From Nitrospira sp. ND1 (GTDB taxonomy: Bacteria > Nitrospirota > Nitrospiria > Nitrospirales > Nitrospiraceae): a stretch of 64,000 nucleotides of DNA. The stretch covers positions 1,945,089-2,009,088 of the forward strand of contig NZ_FWEX01000006.1 in assembly GCF_900170025.1 (NCBI RefSeq), in the 5' to 3' direction. Within the stretch, counting starts at the first letter, position 1. Each line of letters opens with the position of its first letter. The translations under genes were made by a program, and so were the position numbers. Under the pieces are notes generated by a model. It worked only from the letters and a program-made list of their open reading frames with translations, had not been told where the DNA came from and did no database searches. Shown piece by piece: positions 42,166-50,948 of the stretch.

Positions 42166-43614
42166 ATGAGAACAGACAGAGGATGGGTGTCGGTCCTGGC
42201 GATGGTCTTCATGATCGTCCTGCAGGCGACGGTAGGATTGGCGGCGGACCTGACGTCGAATGATCCTCGCACGATGCGGTTCCCGACGGTGGAATTTAAT
42301 CCGCCGGATGCGGAGCGTGTGGTGCTGGAAAACGGCATGGTGGTCTATCTGCTCGAAGATCACGAACTCCCGCTGGTGACGATCAATGTCACGCTGAGAA
42401 CCGGGAGCTGGCTGGATCCGGCGGACAAGGTTGGACTGGCCGGTATGACCGGGGCGGTGATGCGCACGGGCGGCTCGACCGGAATGTCGCCCGATGAGGT
42501 CGATGAAGAGCTCGAACAATTAGCCGCTTCGATGTCCATCGGATTTGCGAAAGAATCCGGTTCGGCGTCTCTCGATGTGCTGAAGAAAGATCTGAAGCGC
42601 GGGTTGCAGATCTTCGCCGATCTGTTGCGTCGGCCGGCGTTCGAGCAGGGCCGGGTGGAGTTAGCGAAATTGCAGGCGTTGGAAGGCATCAGGCGGCGGC
42701 AGGACAGTCCCGGCTCGATCGTCGGGCGGGAGTTTGCCAAGCTGCTCTACGGCCCGACCCATCCGAGTGCCCGTGAAACCTCCGTTCGTTCGATCGATGC
42801 GATCACCCGTGAAGATCTGGTGGCGTTTCATCAACGGACCGTTCATCCCAACGGCATCATCCTCGGCGTGACCGGCGACTTCGAGAAGGCCGACATGGTG
42901 GCCCTGTTGCGCGCCGCCTTCGGCGATTGGGCCAAGGGCGACGTGCCCGCCGTCACGATTCCCGCTGTGTCCGAGACCGATGCCAAGACCGGTCTCGTAC
43001 GGTTCGTGAACAAGGACACGTCGCAAACGCACCTGCGGGTGGGACATCTGACCATCAAGGAGACCGATCCAGACTACGTCGCGGTCGCGATCGCCAACGA
43101 CATTCTGGGCGGCAGTTCGTTCCGCAGCCGGCTCTTCAACGACGTGCGCACGAAACGCGGCCTGGCCTATTCCGTCGGCAGCGGTCTGCGGGCCAGTGTG
43201 TACGATGAAGGTGTCTGGCTGATGCGCGCCGAAACGAAGCTGTCTTCGACTCAGGAGGTGGTGAATCGTTTCGTGGCCAACATGGAGCGGATGCGCAATG
43301 AGCCGGTGACCGACACCGAACTGGAAGAAGCGAAGGAAGCCTATGTGAACTCGTTCGTGTTTTCCTTCACCAGCGCGTCGAGCATTGTGGGGCGTTTGAT
43401 GGATCTTGAATATGACGGGCTGCCGAAAGATTGGCTGCAGCAGATTCGCGACAGGGTGGTGAAGCTGACGAAGGAGGATATTCAGCGGGCGGCGAAGGCC
43501 CATTTTAATCCCGAGCGGCTGCGGATTCTGGCCGTCGGGTCCGGTGAGGCCCTGTCGAAAGTGCTGGCCAGTTTCGGTGAGGTGAAGGAAATTACGCTGG
43601 TCCCGGAAAGTTAA
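42166..43614 (+). CDS. M16 peptidase-like protein, non-catalytic partner
   Basis: A 482-aa M16-family protein with signal peptide (residues 1-27) in which the HxxEH site is missing: the equivalent stretch reads KVGLAGMTGAVMRTGG. The fold otherwise is typical (VVLENGMVVYLLEDHELPLVTINVTLRTGSW; NDILGGSSFRSRLFNDVRTKRGLAYSVGS; FVFSFTSASSIVGRLM). It likely pairs with the preceding active subunit, like the alpha/beta subunits of processing peptidase. Start ATG 42166 has GGAGGA eight bases upstream; the open frame begins at 42106, overlapping the first gene's stop. Confidence 0.9.
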   Translation: MRTDRGWVSVLAMVFMIVLQATVGLAADLTSNDPRTMRFPTVEFNPPDAERVVLENGMVVYLLEDHELPLVTINVTLRTGSWLDPADKVGLAGMTGAVMRTGGSTGMSPDEVDEELEQLAASMSIGFAKESGSASLDVLKKDLKRGLQIFADLLRRPAFEQGRVELAKLQALEGIRRRQDSPGSIVGREFAKLLYGPTHPSARETSVRSIDAITREDLVAFHQRTVHPNGIILGVTGDFEKADMVALLRAAFGDWAKGDVPAVTIPAVSETDAKTGLVRFVNKDTSQTHLRVGHLTIKETDPDYVAVAIANDILGGSSFRSRLFNDVRTKRGLAYSVGSGLRASVYDEGVWLMRAETKLSSTQEVVNRFVANMERMRNEPVTDTELEEAKEAYVNSFVFSFTSASSIVGRLMDLEYDGLPKDWLQQIRDRVVKLTKEDIQRAAKAHFNPERLRILAVGSGEALSKVLASFGEVKEITLVPES

Positions 43615-43647
43615 ACGCGTTCGTGGGTTCTTAGGCCGGAGACTCCT

Positions 43648-44484
43648 ATGCCTCTTGAAGACGAACTCGGCGATATTCTGAAGAAGGCTCGCAACGGTCA
43701 GCAGCGGTCGATGGCTGATGTGGCGCGTGCGAGTGGCTTGTCTGAAGTCGAAGTGAGTGAGCTGGAACGGGGGCAATCGCCACGGAGTCGCGAACAGGTC
43801 CAGGCTGTTGCCCGGGCGCTTGGACTGAGAACGGAACCGCTGACACAGGTGGTGGACGGTTGGACTCCTGAGGCCTTGCCTTCCTCGGTGCCACATGTGG
43901 AGACCGTGTTTGGGTCGATCGGCGGGTATGAGGTCAAGGGCTACGTCGTTCATGATCGCGGAGAAGCCGTCGTCGTCGATACGGCCTACAATGCGAGCGG
44001 GATGTTGGCGCTGTTGGCCCAGCGGAAGCTTCGGTTGCGGGCCATCTGTCTGACGCACGGTCACTCCGATCATGCCGAGGGCATTGAGGCAATCCTCAGG
44101 GCATACCCGGTGCCGGTCTACCTTGGCCCTGACGATTTCGATCTCTTGAGCTGGCGGCCATCGCCGCAGGTGTTGCATGTGCCGCAGGGAGGCGAGACGC
44201 TGCCGGTCGGCGGGCTGACGATCCGGTTCATGCCCACACCGGGCCATACACCGGGCGGGGTCTGTTACCGTCTTGAGCAGGCCGGTGCCCCGATCTGTTT
44301 TGTGGGGGATACGCTGTTTGCCGGCTCCATCGGCCGCTCCAATCCAGCCGGGCTCTATGAGACCCATCTGGAATCGGTCCGCAAGCAGGTGTTGACGCTG
44401 GCTCCCGACACAAGGCTTTTCCCGGGACATGGACCGGCTACTACGGTTCGTGAAGAGTTACTCCACAACCCGTTCTACTCCTAG
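43648..44484 (+). CDS. HTH-MBL fusion hydrolase
   Basis: A 278-aa protein with an N-terminal Xre-type helix-turn-helix (residues about 4-65: LGDILKKARNGQQRSMADVARASGLSEVEVSELERGQ). A metallo-beta-lactamase domain follows, with LTHGHSDHAEG (HxHxDH), TPGHTPGG, CFVGDTLFAG and LFPGHGPATT. The metal-binding set matches glyoxalase II/persulfide-type hydrolases. The HTH implies DNA binding or a regulatory use of the domain. It lies 33 bp after the M16 pair and a palindromic repeat follows. Confidence 0.88.
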   Translation: MPLEDELGDILKKARNGQQRSMADVARASGLSEVEVSELERGQSPRSREQVQAVARALGLRTEPLTQVVDGWTPEALPSSVPHVETVFGSIGGYEVKGYVVHDRGEAVVVDTAYNASGMLALLAQRKLRLRAICLTHGHSDHAEGIEAILRAYPVPVYLGPDDFDLLSWRPSPQVLHVPQGGETLPVGGLTIRFMPTPGHTPGGVCYRLEQAGAPICFVGDTLFAGSIGRSNPAGLYETHLESVRKQVLTLAPDTRLFPGHGPATTVREELLHNPFYS

Positions 44485-44560
44485 CAGGGTGCGGAACAAC
44501 TCGATTGTTGCGCAAGACGTTATGATCAACTCGTGCGTCGTGTCGGTATCAGAATCACCC

Positions 44561-44685
44561 GCAGGATGCGCAAAAAGGCCGTCCAGCAAGGCCGCAGCGA
44601 GCGAAGGGGCGAATCGTACTCGTGCAGTACGGTGAATCGCTTCGCGATGCGAGAACGCCGCCGGCGGTCTTTTTCCGCATCCTGC
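44561..44685 (+). repeat. Palindromic repeat element, copy C (before M50 gene)
   Basis: A 125-bp copy with end arms GCAGGATGCG and CGCATCCTGC, A5/T5 runs and internal blocks TCCAGCAAGGCCGCAGCGAG and GATGCGAGAACG. It ends 18 bp before the site-2 protease ATG. Just upstream (44484-44500) GCAGGGTGCGGAACAAC may be a decayed inverted end of another copy. Confidence 0.85.
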
Positions 44686-44703
44686 TAGGACTGGAGGCCG
44701 GGC

Positions 44704-45663
44704 ATGAACCGTGACGACTCGTCGGAGCAGCCGCGGTCTCCGGACGAACCGATTCCCCTTTCGTCCGACGAGAGCGACGAGGACGAATGGGAGGAGGAAC
44801 GTCCGCAGTTCTCTGCATGGATGCTTCCGGCGCTCCTGTTCCTGCTTACCGTCTTTACCGTCCTCTGGGCCGGGGCCTACCAAACCAACACCAATCCACT
44901 CGTCGGCCCGTGGAACTTCCTGGTCGATGATCCCGGCTCGTTATGGCGGGGGATTCCATTTGCCGCCACCCTGCTGGGCATCCTGGTGACGCATGAGCTG
45001 GGTCACTATGTGTTGTCGCGCATCCATGGCGTGCCGACATCGCTGCCGCTCTTCGTGCCGGGGTTGCCGCATTTCGTCGGCACGTTCGGCGCCATTATCC
45101 GCATGCGGGCGCCTTTGACGGATCGCCGGGCACTGTTCGATATCGGCGTGGCGGGGCCAATCGCCGGGTTTGTGGTGGCGGTGATCGCGCTGGTGGTGGG
45201 CCTTCGGCTCTCGACGGTGGTGCCGATTCAAACCAGTTATGGCATGCATCTCGGCGAGCCGCTCCTCCTTCAGTTTGCGTCGTGGGTGGTGATCGGCCCG
45301 CTCGCTCCCACCGCGGATGTGATCCTTCACCCGATTGGGTTTGCCGCCTGGTTCGGGCTCTTTATCACCTCGCTCAACCTGCTTCCGATCGGTCAGCTCG
45401 ACGGGGGACATGTGGCCTATGCGTTATTAGGAGATCGGCAACGCAGCGTGGCGGTCGCCCTCGTGCCGATCCTCATGGTCTTCGGCTGGTTGGGCTGGAA
45501 GGGTTGGTTCTTGTGGGTGGGGCTTGCCGGCATGATGGGACTGGCCCATCCACCGGTGCAGAATCCCCATCGTGAACTAGGGGGAATCCGTGTACTGGTG
45601 GGTTGGATTGCCCTGGCGATCTTTGTGCTGACCTTCTCCTGGGAGCCGTTTATTTTGCGGTAG
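44704..45663 (+). CDS. Site-2-type membrane metalloprotease (M50)
   Basis: A 319-aa polytopic protein. The acidic cytoplasmic N-terminus (residues 1-35, rich in Asp/Glu/Ser) is followed by about six TM helices. Zinc site: VTHELGHYVLSRIHG (HExxH) and the third-ligand motif NLLPIGQLDGGH. IGVAGPIAGFVV is the usual M50 GPxAG motif. It probably cuts proteins in the membrane (regulated intramembrane proteolysis). The 3-base gap to the next gene, which carries another HExxH, suggests they function together. Copy C of the repeat ends 18 bp before its start. Confidence 0.9.
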   Translation: MNRDDSSEQPRSPDEPIPLSSDESDEDEWEEERPQFSAWMLPALLFLLTVFTVLWAGAYQTNTNPLVGPWNFLVDDPGSLWRGIPFAATLLGILVTHELGHYVLSRIHGVPTSLPLFVPGLPHFVGTFGAIIRMRAPLTDRRALFDIGVAGPIAGFVVAVIALVVGLRLSTVVPIQTSYGMHLGEPLLLQFASWVVIGPLAPTADVILHPIGFAAWFGLFITSLNLLPIGQLDGGHVAYALLGDRQRSVAVALVPILMVFGWLGWKGWFLWVGLAGMMGLAHPPVQNPHRELGGIRVLVGWIALAIFVLTFSWEPFILR

Positions 45664-45666
45664 CCG

Positions 45667-46395
45667 ATGCAGTGTCTAAAGTGCGGATGGGAACAGGGCG
45701 ACGAACAGGTTGAGTGTGCTCGATGCGGAGTGACTTTCGCGAAGCTCGCCCACGCGCCACGGCCCGTTCCCGCCACCAGACCGCGCCCACCGGTTCAGGA
45801 CTCAACCTGGTTCAGACTCGCCGAGGACCGGCTGCTCACGACGGAGGAGTCCGTCAATCCGTTCCACTTCGCCGGGCGGGTTCTGGCGTTTCTCGTGCTT
45901 GTCCTGTGGGGCTGGCGCTTCATGACCACGCCGCTCGAGACGAATTACACGGGCGAATCGTTGTTGCATTTGGTCAATCTACCGTTTCATGAAGCGGGCC
46001 ATCTGCTCTTCATGCCCTTCGGGCGATTCATGACCATCCTCGGCGGCAGTCTGGGACAGATCCTCATGCCGCTGGTGTGTCTGGGCACCTTTCTCCTCAA
46101 GACCCGCGATCCGTTCGGTGGATCAGTCGCCCTGTGGTGGACGGCCGAAAACTTCATGGACGTCGCGCCCTACATCAACGATGCTCGCGCGATGGACCTC
46201 CTGTTGCTCGGCGGGTTCACCGGCAAGGAAGTCGATGCGCACGACTGGAACAATCTCCTCACCATGCTCGGCTGGTTGCAGTATGACCATGGTCTGGCGA
46301 AGCTGTCGTACGGCATGGGGACGGTGTTGATGCTGCTTGCGCTCGCCTGGGGCGCGATGCTCCTGCATCGACAATACCGACGACTGGACTGGTAA
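45667..46395 (+). CDS. Zinc-ribbon membrane protein with HEAGH motif
   Basis: A 242-aa membrane protein. A cytoplasmic zinc ribbon at the N-terminus (MQCLKCGWEQGDEQVECARCG, two CxxC) is followed by a Pro-rich linker and about four TM segments. Between the first two, FHEAGHLLFMPFGRFMTILGG holds a HExxH zinc site like M50B peptidases. The third ligand might be Asp in NFMDVAPYINDARAMD, which is uncertain. It lies 3 bp downstream of the M50 gene. It may be a membrane protease or a pseudo-protease partner. Confidence 0.75.
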   Translation: MQCLKCGWEQGDEQVECARCGVTFAKLAHAPRPVPATRPRPPVQDSTWFRLAEDRLLTTEESVNPFHFAGRVLAFLVLVLWGWRFMTTPLETNYTGESLLHLVNLPFHEAGHLLFMPFGRFMTILGGSLGQILMPLVCLGTFLLKTRDPFGGSVALWWTAENFMDVAPYINDARAMDLLLLGGFTGKEVDAHDWNNLLTMLGWLQYDHGLAKLSYGMGTVLMLLALAWGAMLLHRQYRRLDW

Positions 46396-46457
46396 CCGCC
46401 TTCGACTCATCTGGCTCTCCTTGAAAAGACCCGGCACATCGGGCACACTGCCGGACT

Positions 46458-46940
46458 ATGCGTACCTTGGCGTCGCTCTGCCGCATCGCTGCTGTTCCGA
46501 TCTTGCTTGGCGTCGGCCTCATGGCCGGTCAGGTCCATGCCGACGAGGGCGCGTCGCGGTTCGTCTTGATGCTGGACGGCGAAGCGGTGAAAGATTCGGC
46601 GAGCGGGCTGGTGTGGGAGCGCGAACCGGATTACCTGTTTGACGTATGGGATCGCTCGGTCGCCCGATGCCCCACGAAAACCGTCGGCGGGCAGCAGGGC
46701 TGGCGTGCCCCAAGTATCGACGAAATCAAAACGCTGGTCGATCCCGATCAGCAGGATCCTTCGTTGCCCGCGGGTCATCCATTTCGCAATATCCGGTCCG
46801 GCATCTACTGGACGGCCACACCCCACCCCAAGGACGACATCGTGGCCTGGCAGCAAAGTTTCTTCTCCGGCCAGGCCGTGACCGATCAGAAATCCGGCAT
46901 GCGCCGTCTCTGGTGTGTGCTGGGAGACGCGCGCAAGTAA
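46458..46940 (+). CDS. Secreted Lcl-domain (DUF1566) protein
   Basis: A 160-aa exported protein. A signal peptide (about 1-28, ending VHADE) precedes a DUF1566/Lcl C-terminal domain: KDSASGLVWERE, GWRAPSIDEIKTLVD, GIYWTATPHP and the closing MRRLWCVLGD. Lcl domains occur in secreted collagen-like and adhesin proteins; here it stands alone. The role is unknown. Confidence 0.83.
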   Translation: MRTLASLCRIAAVPILLGVGLMAGQVHADEGASRFVLMLDGEAVKDSASGLVWEREPDYLFDVWDRSVARCPTKTVGGQQGWRAPSIDEIKTLVDPDQQDPSLPAGHPFRNIRSGIYWTATPHPKDDIVAWQQSFFSGQAVTDQKSGMRRLWCVLGDARK

Positions 46941-47113
46941 CGCCTTGCCGACTCTTCTCACGCCCCTCCACAAGCTGTCATAGTTCTCCGCACATATTCC
47001 TACAGACGGAGTGCCCGCGAGCAGTGGCGCAGCGTTCGACTGTCGTGCGCAAGTTGCGTCGAACGACGGAAGGTGATACATGAGTAAATAAGACGACGGG
47101 TTTCTTCCGTACT

Positions 47114-47141
47114 TTGACAAATGCAAGAGCTGACGTATCTC
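47114..47141 (+). promoter_or_regulatory. Putative promoter of hydrogenase-like operon
   Basis: TTGACA (47114-47119), 16-bp spacer and TATCTC (47136-47141), about 50 bp before the hyfB-like start. The rest of the 252-bp gap 46941-47192 shows no gene or clear repeat. Confidence 0.5.
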
Positions 47142-47192
47142 TTGAGTAAGTGGTGAGCATCGCGATGCTGCGCGTGAGTCGAGGGTAGTGTC

Positions 47193-49220
47193 GTGATGAC
47201 CGCCCTCCTGAGCGTTCTTCTCGTCTGGTACCTTCTGGGGGGGCTGCTGCCCCTCTGCACAACACGTCCCCATCTTCAGAATCTTTTTGCCCATGGCTGT
47301 GCGGCTGCCGCGGGTGTCGTCGGTATTGTGCTGGGTGTTGCGGGGCTCCTCTCAACGGCTCCTCTGACTCTCTCGCTTGCGTCCAACATTCCCCATCTGA
47401 CCTTCGCAATCCGTCTGGACCCGCTGGCAGCGTTTTTTGTCCTGACCATCTCGCTGGTGGGGGTGGCGGCGTCCATCTACGCGTCCGGCTACGTCGAGGA
47501 GTTTTCGGGCCGGGTCTCGGTAGGATTGTTGGGCTCCCTCCTCAACGGGTTTTTGCTCTCCATGACCCTGGTGGTCCTGGCCGACAACGGGTTCTTCTTC
47601 CTGATCCTCTGGGAAGTCATGTCCCTGCTGTCCTATGTGCTGGTTGTGACGGAGCACGAGAAGCCCGGCGTCCGCGAGGCCGGGTTGTTCTATCTCATCA
47701 TGACGCACGTCGGCACCGCGTTCATCATCCTCACGTTGTTGATCTTTTCCCAGGAAACCGGTTCATTCTCCTTCGAGGCGTTTCGCCACCCCGACCAGCA
47801 ACTTCCTGAGGGCTTGCGATCGATCGCGTTCTTCACGGCCTTGATCGGATTCGGCGCGAAGGCCGGCATCGTCCCGCTACATGTGTGGCTGCCCTACGCG
47901 CATCCCGCCGCCCCGTCCCACATCTCGGCCCTGATGTCGGGGGTCATGATCAAGACCGCCATCTACGGGTTGATCCGGGTGTACTTCGATTTCATGGGCG
48001 GGGTATTCCCCTGGTGGTGGGGCTTCACGTTGTTGGTCGCCGGTACGGTGTCGGCGCTCCTGGGTGTCATGTATGCCTTGATGGAACATGACCTGAAGGG
48101 CCTGCTGGCGTTTCATAGTGTGGAAAACATCGGCATCATTCTGCTGGGAATCGGCGCAGGGATGATCTTCCACACCTATGGCTTGCATGAACTGGCTGCC
48201 CTCGGATTGCTGGCGGGCCTGTACCACACTATTAACCACGCGGCGTTCAAGGCGCTGTTGTTTCTGGGCGCCGGAGCGTTGCAGTTCTCCACCCATACGA
48301 GACACATCGAGGAGTACGGCGGCTTGCTCCGGCGCATGCCCTGGACGGGCGCCTTTTTCCTGATCGGCGCCGTCTCCATTGCCGCGCTTCCGCCCACCAA
48401 CGGTTTCGTCAGCGAGTGGCTGGTCTTTCAGAGTTTGTTTCTCAGCTTCCAACTGCCGACCCTGTTTCTCAAGTTGATGTTGCCGATTGCCGCCGCGATG
48501 TTGGCTTTGACGGGCGCGCTGGCGCTGGCTTGTTTTGCGAAGGCTTTCGGGATGTCGTTTCTGGCGCAGCCGCGCAGCGCCCATGCCCGCCATGCGACGG
48601 AAGTCCCCTGGTCGATGCGGGTTGGGATGGGCTTTTTAGCAGGGCTCTGCATTGTGCTGGGGCTGGCGCCCATGCTGGTCGTTCCGTTGCTGGATCGGGT
48701 CACGGTTCCATTGACCGGTGCGGCCATCAGTTCACAGGTGCTGGCGCTCGACGGCTGGGTGGTGGCGCCGGTGACGGTGGAGTTTTCGAGCATCTCGACG
48801 CCGGTGCTCGCCATGCTCTTGGTCGGGGCGGGGGCGTTGGGGTTGCTGATTGCCCGACTCTGCGGGAAGGGGCTGCGCGCGCGCTATTACAAGACCTGGG
48901 GCTGCGGGCTGAATCTGACGCCTCGCATGGAATACACCGCGACCGGCTTCGCGCAACCGATCAAGCAGGTCTTCGAAACCATCTACCAGCCGACGGTGAA
49001 GCTGGAACAGGAGTTTCTGGAGCAATCGAAGTACTTCATCAAACATCAGCGTTTCGAGTCGCACATTGAACCGGTCTTCGAGAAATACCTCTATTGGCCG
49101 GTGGTGACATTGCTGCTGGCGACAGCCGACCGGCTGCGCATCATTCAGGCCGGCAGTCTCCATCTGTATCTCACCTACATTTTCGTGACGCTGGTGCTGT
49201 TGTTGTTATGGGCGGGGTAG
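47193..49220 (+). CDS. hyfB: HyfB-like proton-pumping subunit (NuoL/Mrp family)
   Basis: A 675-aa polytopic antiporter-like subunit with about 15-16 TM helices. Typical residues: LWEVMSLLSYVLVVTEHEKPGVREAG (proton-channel Glu), GFGAKAGIVPLHVWLPYAHPAAPSHISALMSGVMIKTAIYG (essential Lys and His) and HTINHAAFKALLFLGAGAL. The C-terminal region after 560 (GLRARYYKTWGCGLNLTPRMEYTATGFA) is the HyfB/HycC-type tail. It likely pumps H+ or Na+. It is the first gene of a six-gene operon; start ATG 47193 has GAGGG upstream. Confidence 0.9.
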   Translation: MMTALLSVLLVWYLLGGLLPLCTTRPHLQNLFAHGCAAAAGVVGIVLGVAGLLSTAPLTLSLASNIPHLTFAIRLDPLAAFFVLTISLVGVAASIYASGYVEEFSGRVSVGLLGSLLNGFLLSMTLVVLADNGFFFLILWEVMSLLSYVLVVTEHEKPGVREAGLFYLIMTHVGTAFIILTLLIFSQETGSFSFEAFRHPDQQLPEGLRSIAFFTALIGFGAKAGIVPLHVWLPYAHPAAPSHISALMSGVMIKTAIYGLIRVYFDFMGGVFPWWWGFTLLVAGTVSALLGVMYALMEHDLKGLLAFHSVENIGIILLGIGAGMIFHTYGLHELAALGLLAGLYHTINHAAFKALLFLGAGALQFSTHTRHIEEYGGLLRRMPWTGAFFLIGAVSIAALPPTNGFVSEWLVFQSLFLSFQLPTLFLKLMLPIAAAMLALTGALALACFAKAFGMSFLAQPRSAHARHATEVPWSMRVGMGFLAGLCIVLGLAPMLVVPLLDRVTVPLTGAAISSQVLALDGWVVAPVTVEFSSISTPVLAMLLVGAGALGLLIARLCGKGLRARYYKTWGCGLNLTPRMEYTATGFAQPIKQVFETIYQPTVKLEQEFLEQSKYFIKHQRFESHIEPVFEKYLYWPVVTLLLATADRLRIIQAGSLHLYLTYIFVTLVLLLLWAG

Positions 49221-49284
49221 GGAGAGCCGGCGGGATGTGTGTATGTGTCGTGCCCGGTCGTTCGATCATTGAGTGACGGGAGCT

Positions 49285-50241
49285 ATGCAGTCGATCATCC
49301 ACATCGTACTGGTCGTCGTTCAGCTTGCGCTGTTGTTGACCCTCTCTCCGTTTGTCGTCGGCCTGATCCGAAAGGTCAAGGCACGTCTACAGTGCCGCCG
49401 CGGGGCGAGTCTCTTTCAGCCCTACGCCGATCTGGCCAAGCTGTTCCGGAAGCAGCCCGTCATCTCTTCGACGACCTCCTGGATTTTTACCGCGGCGCCG
49501 TACATTGTCTTTGCCTCGACCGTAGCGGCGGGGTTGTTGATGCCGGTATTCGTCTCTCACACACCGCTCAATTTTGCCGGGAACATCATTGCGCTCGTCT
49601 ATCTGCTGGCGTTGGGGACGTTCTTTCTGATCCTGGCGGGGCTCGATGCAGGATCGGCGTTCGGAGGGATGGGCAGCAGCCGCGAGGCGATTGTCGCGAC
49701 GCTGGCCGAGCCGGCCATGATGTTGTCTATCCTTTCCATTGCGCTGACCGCCGGCTCCACGAATTTGAGCACCATCGTGCATCAGTCCGCGTTGATGGAA
49801 GGGGTCGTCGTGGCCCCACCTGCGCATTTGATGGCGCTGGCCGCTCTGTTCATCGTGACGCTGGCGGAAACCGGCCGTGTCCCGGTGGACAATCCTGCGA
49901 CGCACCTGGAATTGACGATGATCCACGAGGCCATGCTGCTCGAGTACTCCGGGCGGTACCTGGCGTTGATGGAATGGGCGGCCGGGATCAAGTTGCTGGT
50001 GTTCATGACCTTGATCGTGAATGTCTTTGCACCCTGGGGTATCGCCACGAGTCTGGCGCCGTCAGCCATCGCCGTCGGTCTCCTGGTGTATCTCGGAAAG
50101 GTGGCTGCGCTGGCTCTTGTGATCGGTGTGATCGAATCGATGTTCGCGAAGCTGCGATTGTTCCGGGTGCCCGAAATGCTGGGCGCGGCGTTCATTCTGT
50201 CGCTGCTCGCGCTGGTCTTCTTCTATACGTTGAAAGGGTAA
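49285..50241 (+). CDS. hyfC: HyfC/HycD-like membrane anchor subunit (NuoH family)
   Basis: A 318-aa membrane protein corresponding to complex I NuoH, which links the soluble arm to the membrane arm. GLIRKVKARLQCRRGASLFQPYADLAKLF is the usual loop, GMGSSREAIVATLAEPAMM and AETGRVPVDNPATHLELTMIHEAMLLEYSG carry the conserved acidic loop. Eight TM segments are visible. ATG 49285 is chosen; the open frame begins at a GTG 12 bases earlier. It is 64 bp after hyfB and 4 bp before hyfE. Confidence 0.92.
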   Translation: MQSIIHIVLVVVQLALLLTLSPFVVGLIRKVKARLQCRRGASLFQPYADLAKLFRKQPVISSTTSWIFTAAPYIVFASTVAAGLLMPVFVSHTPLNFAGNIIALVYLLALGTFFLILAGLDAGSAFGGMGSSREAIVATLAEPAMMLSILSIALTAGSTNLSTIVHQSALMEGVVVAPPAHLMALAALFIVTLAETGRVPVDNPATHLELTMIHEAMLLEYSGRYLALMEWAAGIKLLVFMTLIVNVFAPWGIATSLAPSAIAVGLLVYLGKVAALALVIGVIESMFAKLRLFRVPEMLGAAFILSLLALVFFYTLKG

Positions 50242-50245
50242 TGCG

Positions 50246-50911
50246 GTGCCGGCTTCCACCCAATTGGGCTCTCAACTCGTCGATCTCTGCTCGGTCCTGC
50301 TGCTGCTCTGTTGTTTTGCCATCGTGGCGCAGCGTCGATTGTCGGCCTGTGTGGATCTGTTTGCGCTGCAGTCCGCGTTTCTGGCGGCGACTGCCGCGCT
50401 CGTTGCGTTTCTGACCGGACATAAGCACATTTATTTCGCGGCGGCCCTGACGATCGTCATCAAAGTGATCGTGCTGCCTCGCATTCTCCGGAAGGTCATC
50501 GAGCGTCTGAATGTCTCCCGTGAGCTGGGGATGAACATCAACATTCCGGCGGGCCTGCTGATCTGCGGCGCGTTGGTGATCATCGCCTTCTTTATCACGC
50601 AGCCCATCATTCCGCTCGGCTACCTGCTGACGCGCGATTCTCTGGCCATTGCGCTGGCCATTATTCTGATCGGATTTTTCACCATGATTGCCCGGCAGAA
50701 GGCGATCACGCAGATGGTCGGCTTTCTAGTCATGGAGAACGGAGTGTTCCTGGGAGCCACGGCGGCCGCGTACGGCATGCCGCTTATCGTTGAATTGGGC
50801 GTCTTCTTCGATGTGTTGGTGGCCGGGTTGATTGTCGGCATTTACACGCATCGGCTGCAGGATACGTTCGATAGCGTAGACACCAGCACGCTGACGGTGC
50901 TGAAGGAATGA
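50246..50911 (+). CDS. hyfE: HyfE-like membrane subunit (NuoK-related)
   Basis: A 221-aa membrane protein with seven or so TM helices. The N-terminal half (CVDLFALQSAFLAATAALVAF) and later VGFLVMENGVFLGATAAAYG are HyfE features; the latter carries the NuoK-type Glu in a TM helix. HyfE is typical of Hyf-type rather than Hyc-type complexes. Start is GTG 50246 with AAAGGG upstream, 4 bp after the hyfC stop. Confidence 0.88.
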   Translation: MPASTQLGSQLVDLCSVLLLLCCFAIVAQRRLSACVDLFALQSAFLAATAALVAFLTGHKHIYFAAALTIVIKVIVLPRILRKVIERLNVSRELGMNINIPAGLLICGALVIIAFFITQPIIPLGYLLTRDSLAIALAIILIGFFTMIARQKAITQMVGFLVMENGVFLGATAAAYGMPLIVELGVFFDVLVAGLIVGIYTHRLQDTFDSVDTSTLTVLKE

Positions 50912-50948
50912 GTCGGTCGATGACGCATGGCCGGCGAGTAGGTGCTGT

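Noticed and set aside
42661-44430. 589-codon open frame on the minus strand
   Set aside because: Antisense to the second M16 gene and the HTH-MBL gene; high GC makes long shadow frames common and its composition (His/Arg/Gln-rich) is typical of such artefacts.
47078-47089. Mini-ORF ATG-AGT-AAA-TAA with an upstream AAGGTG
   Set aside because: It lies before the predicted hyf promoter, so it would not be a leader peptide of that operon; three codons are easily fortuitous.
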